A DNA stretch of 64,000 bases from Thioalkalicoccus limnaeus (GTDB taxonomy: Bacteria; Pseudomonadota; Gammaproteobacteria; Chromatiales; Chromatiaceae), in the NCBI RefSeq assembly GCF_041197575.1, contig NZ_JBDKXB010000011.1, positions 41,945 through 105,944 of the forward strand. Direction: 5' to 3'. The position numbers and the translations under genes are program-made. Below, piece after piece: positions 44,208 to 51,850 of the stretch; position 1 is the first letter of the stretch; every line of letters starts with the position of its first letter. Under the pieces are notes generated by a model. The model worked only from the letters and a program-made list of their open reading frames with translations, was not told where the DNA came from and did not search any database.

Positions 44208-44909
44208 ATGACCTATCCCGAGATCTCGGCCGACATCGCGTTGCGCATCGCGCTCGCGGCACGGGCCTTGCCCGACACGGACCCGGCGCGGCTTCTCGAT
44301 GTGCTCGCCGATGCGATCGGCCTGCCGCCGACCGAAGCGCGCCTTGCCCAGCTCACCGTGAAACAGTTGAAGACGGCGGCCGACGGCGAGCTCGGTGAGC
44401 TCGACCCGGCCCTGTTGAAGGGCGCGCTTGCGTACCTCAAGGGCGAGGCGGTGGCCAACAGCGCCCCGCCGCCGCCGGTTGAATCCGAGGAGGCGGTGCC
44501 GGACGCGATCCGTGTCGCCTGTGCCTCGAATGGCGGGGCGTCGCTCGATGGACACTTCGGCTCTTGTCGCCGCTTCCTGATCTACCAGGTCTGGGCCGGT
44601 GGCCACCGGCTGGTCGCGACCCGCGAGGTCGGCCAGCCGGCACCGGGCGAGGACAAGAACGCCCACCGGGTCGAACTGATCCGCGACTGCCAGGTGCTCT
44701 ATGTCGCGTCGATCGGCGGCCCGGCCGCGGCCAAGGTGGTCAAGGCCGACATCCATCCGATCCAGTTTCCCGAGGGTGGCCCGGCCGTCGAGCGGGTCCT
44801 CGCGCTGCAACAGGTCCTCGCCGATCACCCCCCGCCATGGCTCGCCAAGCACATGGGTCGTACCCCGGCGGAGCGGACCCGCATCGCACTGGAGACCGCA
44901 GACACCTGA
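44208..44909 (+). CDS. nafY: NafY/NifX-type FeMo-cofactor-binding protein
   Basis: A 233-residue two-domain protein. An N-terminal helical domain (about 1-90), rich in Leu and Ala, resembles the apo-dinitrogenase-binding domain of NafY. The C-terminal dinitrogenase cofactor-binding domain (about 100-220) has VACASNGGASLDGHFGSCRR and LYVASIGGPAAAKVVKADIHPI. NafY and NifX hold FeMo-co or its precursor before insertion into NifDK. The two-domain length favours NafY or NifY over the shorter NifX. It is the last nif gene seen here; a phosphatase gene converges 15 bases later. Confidence 0.85.
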   Translation: MTYPEISADIALRIALAARALPDTDPARLLDVLADAIGLPPTEARLAQLTVKQLKTAADGELGELDPALLKGALAYLKGEAVANSAPPPPVESEEAVPDAIRVACASNGGASLDGHFGSCRRFLIYQVWAGGHRLVATREVGQPAPGEDKNAHRVELIRDCQVLYVASIGGPAAAKVVKADIHPIQFPEGGPAVERVLALQQVLADHPPPWLAKHMGRTPAERTRIALETADT

Positions 44910-44924
44910 GCGATGGGGTCATAC

Positions 44925-45614
44925 TCAGTCGCGGCCGTCGGGGCTTCGCGCCCTGGCGGGCTGCGAGTCGAGCAGGTCCTTGAGGATCAACGACAGGATC
45001 AGGACGATGAAGAAGGACACCAGGACGTCGCTCAGGTAATGCCCCCCGCCAGCGATCCTGACGACGCCGACCAAGCCCCCGTAACCAATCGTCACCAAGA
45101 GCCACAGATTGCGCCAGCTCGACGCGAGCAGCGCTGCGGCCATCCAAAAGAAGGCCGCGGCGGCGTGGCCGGAACTAAAGGAACCCCCCTGTTGGTCTGA
45201 GATCACGAAGGCCGGCGTAAAGGTTTTGGTGCCGCCGAACTGTTCGATGTTCGCTGGTCGCGCGCGGCCCCAGTGATCTTTGAGCAGCGCGTTGACGACC
45301 AAGCCGGGTCCGAGGGCTAGCACGAGGAGCAGGAAGGCCAGCCGACGGCCGCTCACGCCCCAGACAGGTCGACGGCGCAGCCAACCCAGGCCCCAAAGTG
45401 CCACCAGGGTCAAGCTGCCCCACAGGGTCAGCCATTCGGCCGAATGGTAAACGAACCGCTCGACCGGCGTGCCGCGAAAGGTGAAGCCTTCGTCCGGCGT
45501 GTAGAATAGCCCTGACACGAAGAGATCGATTTCGGGGAAACCGAGGAACAGGACCGCGGTGGCCGCGAAGGCGATCCAGATCAGAATGGGTACGCGCAAC
45601 AGTCTCTCGTTCAT
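44925..45614 (-). CDS. PAP2-family membrane phosphatase
   Basis: A 229-residue inner-membrane protein with six predicted helices. All three phosphatase motifs are intact: KDHWGRARP, SFSSGHAAAAFF and the third motif RIAGGGHYLSD with its His and Asp. Such enzymes remove phosphate from lipid phosphates such as undecaprenyl pyrophosphate, phosphatidylglycerophosphate or lipid A. The specific substrate is unknown. The ATG at 45614 avoids a long unrelated extension. It converges with nafY and is divergent from the slp genes. Confidence 0.85.
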   Translation of the reverse strand: MNERLLRVPILIWIAFAATAVLFLGFPEIDLFVSGLFYTPDEGFTFRGTPVERFVYHSAEWLTLWGSLTLVALWGLGWLRRRPVWGVSGRRLAFLLLVLALGPGLVVNALLKDHWGRARPANIEQFGGTKTFTPAFVISDQQGGSFSSGHAAAAFFWMAAALLASSWRNLWLLVTIGYGGLVGVVRIAGGGHYLSDVLVSFFIVLILSLILKDLLDSQPARARSPDGRD

Positions 45615-45691
45615 GGATCCGTGGTGGGGCGATGGTGCGCTGCGGCCGGTGATCGCTCCGATGGCGGGTCGAGGTTCCGAGGTATTGTGAC

Positions 45692-46225
45692 ATGATGCGT
45701 TGGAGATGGGCCCTGATTCTGGTGGCGGGCGTGGTCGCTGGCTGTGCCACCGCGGTGCCCGAGGCGATTCGCGAACCACCGAGCGCGTCTCCGTCCGTCG
45801 CCGACGTGCAGCGATCGGCCCCGGGTTTTCTCGGCCAGCGGGTGCGCTGGGGAGGCACCATCCTGGCCGTGCGCAATCGTCCAGAGACCACCGAGATCGA
45901 GATTCTGGCGCGGCCGCTGCGCGGCAGTGGCGAACCCCGCGATGCGGCGGGCGGCGAAGGGCGCTTCGTCGCTGAGTTTGCCGGGTTTCTCGATCCGGCC
46001 GAGTATCCGGAAGGCCGTCGGTTGACCGTGACCGGGCGTTTGGCGCGGCTCGAGGCCGGTGCCGTGGGCGACTTCCGTTACCAGTTCCCGGTCGTCGTCG
46101 TCGAGGCCTCGCATCTGTGGCCCGAGCCGGTGGAGGCGGTCCTGGTCTCGCCGAGTCCGCTTTGGCATCCCTGGTACGATCCCTGGACCTTTCGCGCGCA
46201 CCGGCCGTGGTTCGGGCCATGGTGA
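45692..46225 (+). CDS. Slp-family outer membrane lipoprotein, first copy
   Basis: A 177-residue lipoprotein. WALILVAGVVAGCAT gives the lipobox VAGC. The mature part has the Slp pattern GQRVRWGGTILAVRN, TEIEILARPL, and LTVTGRLARL, ending in a Trp/Pro-rich tail. Slp proteins are starvation- or acid-induced outer-membrane lipoproteins in E. coli. A second, related gene overlaps its 3' end by seven bases. Two adjacent ATG codons are possible starts. Confidence 0.85.
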   Translation: MMRWRWALILVAGVVAGCATAVPEAIREPPSASPSVADVQRSAPGFLGQRVRWGGTILAVRNRPETTEIEILARPLRGSGEPRDAAGGEGRFVAEFAGFLDPAEYPEGRRLTVTGRLARLEAGAVGDFRYQFPVVVVEASHLWPEPVEAVLVSPSPLWHPWYDPWTFRAHRPWFGPW

Positions 46226-46824
46226 TCGGTACAAGATGCACCGGCGGCGGCACGGATCTCGTCGGGACGCGCCGTGCCCGCGGGTTCGTTTCGTGGCGTT
46301 GGCTCGGCGTGGCCTTGCTGGCCGCCGCGTTACTCTCATCGCTCGGCTGCGCAACGACCCAGTGTGCACCAACGGTCGGTGCTCGCGATCCGACACCGGC
46401 GCAGGCCGCCGCGATCGATCATCCGATGCATGCCGATAGCCTGGTGCAATGGGGTGGTATCCTCGTCGATGTGCGCCATCGTTCGGACCACACCGAGCTC
46501 GAAGTGCTTGCCTATCCGCTCGACCCCTGCGGCCGACCGCGCGTGAGCGAGGCGCCCGTTGGCCGTTTTCTCATCGTCCGGCCGGGCTACCTCGAAACGG
46601 CCGATTTGGCGCCTGGGCGCCGAGTCACGGTGAGCGGCCCTCTGCTAGGCTCCCGTGACGGCCAGATTGGGGACGCGCCCTATCGCTTCCCGCTGGTCGA
46701 AAGTCATCAGCCGCATTTTTGGCCCGAAGATCGGCGACGCCAATCGAGCGTGAGACCCTGGGTCAGCATCGGTATCGGGTCCGGCGGTCGCGGCGTCGGG
46801 GGCGGCGTGGGGATCTCGCTGTGA
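46219..46824 (+). CDS. Slp-family outer membrane lipoprotein, second copy
   Basis: A 201-residue paralogue of the preceding protein. A longer N-terminus leads into the signal WLGVALLAAALLSSLGCATT. The Slp core is VQWGGILVDVRHRSDHTELE, then RRVTVSGPLLGSRDG. The Gly-rich tail (GSGGRGVGGGVGISL) differs from the first copy. The ATG overlaps the end of the upstream gene, so both are probably translated together. Confidence 0.82.
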   Translation: MVIGTRCTGGGTDLVGTRRARGFVSWRWLGVALLAAALLSSLGCATTQCAPTVGARDPTPAQAAAIDHPMHADSLVQWGGILVDVRHRSDHTELEVLAYPLDPCGRPRVSEAPVGRFLIVRPGYLETADLAPGRRVTVSGPLLGSRDGQIGDAPYRFPLVESHQPHFWPEDRRRQSSVRPWVSIGIGSGGRGVGGGVGISL

Positions 46825-46990
46825 TCACGAGCTCACAATCGTCCGGATCGGCGCGATGAACCCTGCACTGGTCGATTGCCAATCGGTCGTCCAACGCCGT
46901 GGGGGTTGAAGGATGCCGACCCGCGGTGGTTTGATTGGGTCCTGAGTAGCGTGCGCGTTCGGATTTGGCGCGATTTCGTCACTGATGCCG

Positions 46991-47446
46991 TCAGCCGGCG
47001 AATGCGCGGGCCTGGTCTTTCATCTTACCGACGATCGCGTAGACGCCGACGTGCCGGTTTGGACTCAAATGCTCTTCGAGGCGCAGCCCGCTGAACAGTT
47101 GGTCGACGTCCAGTCGCTCGACTTGGCTTGGTGTCTTGCCGGAGAAGAGCTCGACCAAAAGGGCCACGACGCCCTTGATGATCGCGGTATCGCAGTCGCC
47201 GTCGAAGCGCAGCCGTGGGTCGCCGGCACCCATCGGTCGTGCGACGATGTGGACCAGACTCATACATTCATGGACGCGATTGCGATCGAGTTTGTCACTC
47301 GCCGGCATCGGCGGCAGCCGCTCACCGAGCTCGACGAGATATTCGTAACGCTGATCCCAATCGCCGAGCAGCTCGAAGGCCGCGACGAGCTCGTCGATCT
47401 CCGCGAGCCCGTCACTATCCGACGCTGAATGATTCACCGCAGCCAC
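46991..47446 (-). CDS. sufE: SufE family sulfur-acceptor protein
   Basis: SufE accepts persulfide sulfur from a SufS/CsdA cysteine desulfurase and activates it. The 151 residues contain LGDWDQRYEYLVELG and the catalytic Cys61 in RVHECMSLVHIVARP. The usual sequence around this Cys is GCQSxVW, so VHECMSLVH is a mild variant. The 5' end overlaps the upstream A-type carrier gene by 32 bases. No sufS, sufB, sufC or sufD is nearby. Confidence 0.85.
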   Translation of the reverse strand: MAAVNHSASDSDGLAEIDELVAAFELLGDWDQRYEYLVELGERLPPMPASDKLDRNRVHECMSLVHIVARPMGAGDPRLRFDGDCDTAIIKGVVALLVELFSGKTPSQVERLDVDQLFSGLRLEEHLSPNRHVGVYAIVGKMKDQARAFAG

Positions 47447-47744
47447 AGGTATCCTTGACGTTTGGATTGCGGAACTCGAAGCCCTGATTCAGCAGGCTCG
47501 AACGGACGAAATCGATCTCCATGCCGTCGATGCGGGTCAGACTGACCGGGTCGACGACGACCTTGATACCGTGGCTTTCGAACACGGCATCATCATCCGC
47601 GACGGCATCGGCATAATCGACCTCGTAGGCGAAGCCGGTGCAGCCGGATTTGCGGGTGCCGACTCGCAGCCCGAGCCCTTGACCACGTCTCGCGATCATG
47701 TTGGCTACGTGGCGGGCGGCCGTTTCGGTCAGAGTTATCGCCAT
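47415..47744 (-). CDS. A-type iron-sulfur carrier (IscA/SufA family)
   Basis: A 109-residue Fe-S cluster carrier. The three ligand cysteines are in RKSGCTGFAYEVDYAD and NVKDTCGCGESF. LTETAARHV at the start and VDPVSLTRIDGMEIDF in the middle match IscA. It overlaps sufE by 32 bases, so it probably works with that protein. The start at ATG 47744 drops a 20-residue upstream extension. Whether it should be called iscA or sufA cannot be decided. Confidence 0.87.
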   Translation of the reverse strand: MAITLTETAARHVANMIARRGQGLGLRVGTRKSGCTGFAYEVDYADAVADDDAVFESHGIKVVVDPVSLTRIDGMEIDFVRSSLLNQGFEFRNPNVKDTCGCGESFSVG

Positions 47745-47833
47745 GTTGCCTATCCTCCGCACAGTCTGGCTAACGTTGCCGTCAAAGTGCCGACATGGTC
47801 GCACTGCGCCGGAATTTCAATCACGCGGGTCCG

Positions 47834-48496
47834 TCAATGCCGGTGTTCGCCGGCCTCCATGCTCGAGGCCGCGGCCATGTCCATCAACCCCCGCATCAGG
47901 CGGGCACGATCCTTGAGGTCGAGCGTCTCGATCAGGGCTTGTTTGTCCTCTGGCTCGAGGGGCAGATGTGCGCACAAGAGGTTGACGAGATCCTGGGCGG
48001 GCATCCGTTTGACGTCGTCCCAGGGTATCTCGACACGGCGCAGATCACAATAAGCGCGCAACGACGCGAGAAACCCGTCCTGATCGGACCAACCGGTCTC
48101 CGGCTCGCGATAGTCGATCGCGAAAGGCCCCCAATCCGGACGCACACGCCGGTAGTCACGACGGGGTTCGAGTTCCCGGTCGACGAGGAAACGACAGACC
48201 CCCGTCAACACCAGGATGATCCGGCCGTCATTGGTCTCGCTATACGAGGTGATGCGGCCCGCGCAGCCGACCCGATGCAGCTCGGGCGAATCCTGATCGC
48301 CCGTGTCGGGGCGCGGTTGGATCATGCCGATCAACCGGTCGCTCGCCAATGCATCCTCGACCATATTCAGGTACCGCGGTTCGAAGATGTTGAGCGGCAG
48401 CTGCACGCCGGGCATCACGACGGCCCCGGCGAGCGGGAAGATCGGCAATTCGGTTGGGAGGTCGGCAAAGTCCGGTATGAAGGGGTTGCGCGGCAT
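47834..48496 (-). CDS. LON peptidase substrate-binding domain protein
   Basis: A 220-residue protein that is only the N-terminal domain of Lon protease. ELPIFPLAGAVVMPGVQLPLNIFEPRYL is spread over residues 17-44, and the helical second half ends near residue 205. The ATPase and protease domains are absent, as normal for this stand-alone family. It may bind unfolded protein or modulate proteolysis; the function is not known. An upstream in-frame extension to 48577 is unlikely to be used. Confidence 0.85.
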   Translation of the reverse strand: MPRNPFIPDFADLPTELPIFPLAGAVVMPGVQLPLNIFEPRYLNMVEDALASDRLIGMIQPRPDTGDQDSPELHRVGCAGRITSYSETNDGRIILVLTGVCRFLVDRELEPRRDYRRVRPDWGPFAIDYREPETGWSDQDGFLASLRAYCDLRRVEIPWDDVKRMPAQDLVNLLCAHLPLEPEDKQALIETLDLKDRARLMRGLMDMAAASSMEAGEHRH

Positions 48497-48878
48497 GACG
48501 AATTCTGGCTCTGGCCTGATCAGGGAATGCTTCGGTCGATTGGCGTTGCCGCCGACCTTCGAAGTCCGCCTTCGCACGACGGCGGACCGGCCGTTGCGGC
48601 CCGGCGAGACGGGCCGGGCGAACCAGTCCTGAGCGCGCGGACAGCTCCTAGATGGGGTGATGGATCGAGGTTACCAGGGTGCGCGGATTCGATTCTTCGC
48701 TGTCGGGCGGCTGGCGAGCGCCCCGCCGGGAGTCGGACCGCGGCGCGGCCAACGGCACTTCGCGTGCCCGAGCGGGCAGGCTGCGACCGTCGATTCACGA
48801 CATCTTCACGAAGCCACAACGGCGATGCAACAAAGATTCGGGAAGATAAGGAATCCTGTCCATCGAGGGACCCCGACC
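48497..48878. other. Divergent spacer between the LON-domain gene and the lpxH-like gene
   Basis: This 382-base region holds two GC-rich hairpins. GTCCGCC/GGCGGAC is at 48564-48570 and 48581-48587. CGGCCCG/CGGGCCG is at 48597-48603 and 48610-48616. An open frame runs through much of it into the lpxH-like gene but has no family match before 48879. No promoter motif stands out. Confidence 0.45.
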
Positions 48879-49691
48879 ATGACGCGGATCGAACGCTCAT
48901 CTTCACTGCGCTACCGTAGTATCTGGATCTCCGATACCCATCTGGGCAGTCGCGGCTGCCAAGCCGACTTTCTGCTCGATTTCCTGCGCTCGACCGAGTC
49001 CCAGAACCTCTACTTGGTCGGTGATATCGTCGACGTCTGGGCGATGCACGGGAGCCTGCACTGGCCAACATCCCATAACGGGGTCGTAGGGGCGCTCTTC
49101 GACAAGGCCCGCAACGGAACGCGCGTCGTCTATCTCCCCGGGAATCACGATGAGCTTTTCCGTGCCCACGTCGGGCACGACTTCGCGCGGATCGCGGTCC
49201 GCGACGAGGTTATCCATACGACGGCTGATGGTCGGCGTTTTCTCGTAACCCACGGTGATCGATTCGATGGCGTCGTGCAGAATGGCCGCTGGCTGGCCAG
49301 GATCGGTTCTCGGGCCTATGATCTGCTGCTCGTGGCGAACCGACTCGTCAACTTGGGGCGACGCCTCCTCGGGCTCCCCTACTGGTCACTGGCTGCCTAC
49401 CTGAAACACAAGGTCAAGGACGCGGTCGATTACATCGGGCGCTATGAGCGATCCATCGCCGCCGAAGCCCATCGGCATGCCTTCGATGGCATGATCTGCG
49501 GTCATATCCACAAGGCGGCGATGCGCGATATCGACGGGATTCTGTACTGCAACTGCGGCGATTGGGTCGAGAGCTGTACAGCGTTGGTCGAACACCACGA
49601 CGGTCGGTTGGAACTGTTGGGGTGGACGGACGCGGCGCAGGTGTCCTTGACGGCGTGGGAACCGGCTACGGTTTGGGCTCGGGCCAGTTAG
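48879..49691 (+). CDS. UDP-2,3-diacylglucosamine diphosphatase-like metallophosphoesterase
   Basis: A 270-residue calcineurin-type phosphoesterase. All metal-binding motifs are seen: DTHLGSRGC, GDIVDVW, GNHDE, VTHGDRFD and GHIHKA. This arrangement matches the LpxH-related branch (LpxH2/YbbF-like) that cleaves UDP-diacylglucosamine in lipid A synthesis, although some members act on other lipids. GAGGG before the ATG supports the start. lnt follows, so both fit envelope lipid work. Confidence 0.82.
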   Translation: MTRIERSSSLRYRSIWISDTHLGSRGCQADFLLDFLRSTESQNLYLVGDIVDVWAMHGSLHWPTSHNGVVGALFDKARNGTRVVYLPGNHDELFRAHVGHDFARIAVRDEVIHTTADGRRFLVTHGDRFDGVVQNGRWLARIGSRAYDLLLVANRLVNLGRRLLGLPYWSLAAYLKHKVKDAVDYIGRYERSIAAEAHRHAFDGMICGHIHKAAMRDIDGILYCNCGDWVESCTALVEHHDGRLELLGWTDAAQVSLTAWEPATVWARAS

Positions 49692-49758
49692 AATACCAGG
49701 CAAAATGACGGACGCCGACGGCGCTCCGGCGTCCCGATGAGCTTGCTTGGTTTACGCT

Positions 49759-51270
49759 ATGGTCTCGTTGCCTCCGTCCTTGCCGATCGCGGTCAGTCTG
49801 GTCCTGGCATTCGTCGCTGGGGCGGCCCTCGTCCTGGCCTTCGCGCCCTTCTCCTGGTACCCGCTCGCTTTTCTTGCGTTGGCCTTGTTCTACCTGGCCC
49901 TGCGCGACCGATCGCCGGGAGGGGCCTTCGTCGTCGGATGGGCCTTCGGGCTCGGCCTGATGGGGTTCGGGGTTTCCTGGGTCCGCATCAGCCTGAACGA
50001 GTTCGGCAATATGGATCCCGGGATCGCGAACCTCTTGACCGCGCTCTTCGTGGCCGCCATGGCGCTTTACTATGGCATTGCCGGCTGGCTGATCCATCGC
50101 CTCGACCGCGGCCCCGTCTGGGTTGGTCCGCTGTTGGTATTGCCCGGTGTCTGGGTCTTGGTCGAATGGCTGCGGGGGTGGCTGTTCACCGGTTTCCCCT
50201 GGCTGACGATCGGGTACTCGCAAATCGATTCGCCGTTGGCCGGATTCGCACCGGTCGCGGGTGTCCATGGCGTCAGTCTGGTCGTCGCGATCGGTGCCGG
50301 CCTGCTGTGGGGGCTGATGGCCTGGACGCGCCGCTCGCGGATCGTCGCCGCGCTCGGGCTGGGCGGGGTCTTTCTGGCCGGTGCCGGGCTCGCGCAGTTT
50401 GACTGGACGCGACCCGCGGGCGCCCCGCTGCGCGCGAGCGTGCTGCAGGCGAACATCCCGCAGTCGATCAAGTGGGATGAGGCGGCGCGCCTGCCGACCA
50501 TCGAAGCCTACCTGCAACTGACCCGCGATCACCTCGACAGCGATGTGCTGGTCTGGCCGGAAACCGCGCTGCCGGACTTCCTGCATCGACTGCGTGCGCC
50601 GATCATCGACCCGCTGTCGACCCTTGCGAATGAGCGTGGCATCGGAATCGTCTTCGGGATCCCGACGACGAGCGAGGATGGCGAACCGCGCTACCATAAT
50701 TCGCTGGTCAGCATCGGCGGCTCCGAGGATGTCTATCACAAGAGGCATCTGGTCCCCTTCGGTGAGTACCTGCCGTTCCGCCGCTGGCTCGGCCCCGTCG
50801 TCGAGTGGTTCGATGTCCCGATGTCCGATTTCAGCCCCGGCCAAATGGTCCGCCCCTTGTTGTCGGTCAATGGGCAATCGGTCGGTGTGTCGATCTGCTA
50901 CGAAATCGCCTTCCCGGCCGAAGTCATCGAGGCCCTGCCCGACGCCGTGTACCTGATCACCGTGAGCAACGATGCCTGGTTCGGGGACTCGCTGGCGCCG
51001 CACCAGCATCTGGAGATCGCCCGGATGCGCGCGCTCGAGACCGGCCGTCCGTTGCTGCGGGCCACCAACACCGGCATCTCCGCGATCATCGATGACCGGG
51101 GCAGGCTCGGCGGCGCGGTGCCCTTGTTCGAGCGCGGGGCCTTCAGTGCCGAGATTCATCCACGAAGCGGCGCTACGCCGTTCGTCACGCTGGGCAACGC
51201 GCTGGCGATCGGCCTGGCTACCGCACTCCTGCTCGCCGGCGGTGTCTTGTCCCTGCGGCGGCGCAATTAG
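49759..51270 (+). CDS. lnt: Apolipoprotein N-acyltransferase
   Basis: Lnt adds the third acyl chain to lipoproteins in the inner membrane. It has 503 residues: six or seven N-terminal helices (to about 200), the carbon-nitrogen hydrolase domain and one C-terminal helix. The catalytic triad is visible as Glu in WPETALPDF, Lys in YHKRHLVPFGEYLP and Cys in VSICYEIAFP. LRGWLFTGFPWL is a further signature. An upstream TTG at 49747 would add four residues. It serves lipoproteins such as those at 29275 and 45692. Confidence 0.96.
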   Translation: MVSLPPSLPIAVSLVLAFVAGAALVLAFAPFSWYPLAFLALALFYLALRDRSPGGAFVVGWAFGLGLMGFGVSWVRISLNEFGNMDPGIANLLTALFVAAMALYYGIAGWLIHRLDRGPVWVGPLLVLPGVWVLVEWLRGWLFTGFPWLTIGYSQIDSPLAGFAPVAGVHGVSLVVAIGAGLLWGLMAWTRRSRIVAALGLGGVFLAGAGLAQFDWTRPAGAPLRASVLQANIPQSIKWDEAARLPTIEAYLQLTRDHLDSDVLVWPETALPDFLHRLRAPIIDPLSTLANERGIGIVFGIPTTSEDGEPRYHNSLVSIGGSEDVYHKRHLVPFGEYLPFRRWLGPVVEWFDVPMSDFSPGQMVRPLLSVNGQSVGVSICYEIAFPAEVIEALPDAVYLITVSNDAWFGDSLAPHQHLEIARMRALETGRPLLRATNTGISAIIDDRGRLGGAVPLFERGAFSAEIHPRSGATPFVTLGNALAIGLATALLLAGGVLSLRRRN

Positions 51271-51333
51271 GCTATGGCAGTTGCTCGCGCTGCCGTTATC
51301 ATGAGCCTTTAGCCAGTTGAATTGGGGTTTCCT

Positions 51334-51849
51334 TTGCAGGCGCTGATCTATTTCTTCTTCGAGATGTGCCTCCTGCGTCGTGCACCGCAGGATCTTCCCG
51401 CGTCGGAGCTGCTGTTTCGTCTGGTGTTGGCGACGAGTTTGCTGATCGGGGTTCTGGTCGGCGTGATCGCCGGCCAACCACTGTTGGCGGGTGTGATCCG
51501 GAGTCTCGCGCAACTACTGCTGCTGTTGGCCGTCTTGTTCGTCGCATTGGATCTGTTCGGTCGGCGGCCCCGATTCTTGCAGACGGCGACGGCGCTGCTG
51601 GGCACCGGCGCCCTGCTCGGCCTCCTGGCCCTGATTCCGATCGGGCTTTTGCCGGCCGACTTTGCCGGCGATCAGCTGACACTGGCCGGGCTGGTGTTGC
51701 TGGGGATCTTCGTCTGGAGCGTCGTCGTCGCCGGCCATATCGTGCGCCATACCTTCGGTGTCACCTTGGGGCAGGGGGCGGCGATCGTCGTCCTCTACGA
51801 GCTGCTCAGCTTCCTGCTGCTCGGCGGCCTCCTCGCCGGCGGCGGTTGA
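51334..51849 (+). CDS. Four- to five-helix hypothetical membrane protein
   Basis: A 171-residue, very hydrophobic protein without recognised family motifs. A short cytoplasmic segment (CLLRRAPQDLPASE) follows an N-terminal amphipathic stretch, then come about four transmembrane helices. The TTG start at 51334 has GGGG five bases upstream; a TTG at 51322 is also possible. It lies between lnt and mpl, one base before mpl, and is therefore co-transcribed with murein and envelope genes. Function is unknown. Confidence 0.65.
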   Translation: MQALIYFFFEMCLLRRAPQDLPASELLFRLVLATSLLIGVLVGVIAGQPLLAGVIRSLAQLLLLLAVLFVALDLFGRRPRFLQTATALLGTGALLGLLALIPIGLLPADFAGDQLTLAGLVLLGIFVWSVVVAGHIVRHTFGVTLGQGAAIVVLYELLSFLLLGGLLAGGG

Positions 51850-51850
51850 T

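Noticed and set aside
49666..51513. A long leftward open frame (about 615 codons) opposite lnt and its neighbours
   Set aside because: Its Gln/Arg/Asp-rich composition and lack of domains mark it as a shadow of the genes on the other strand.
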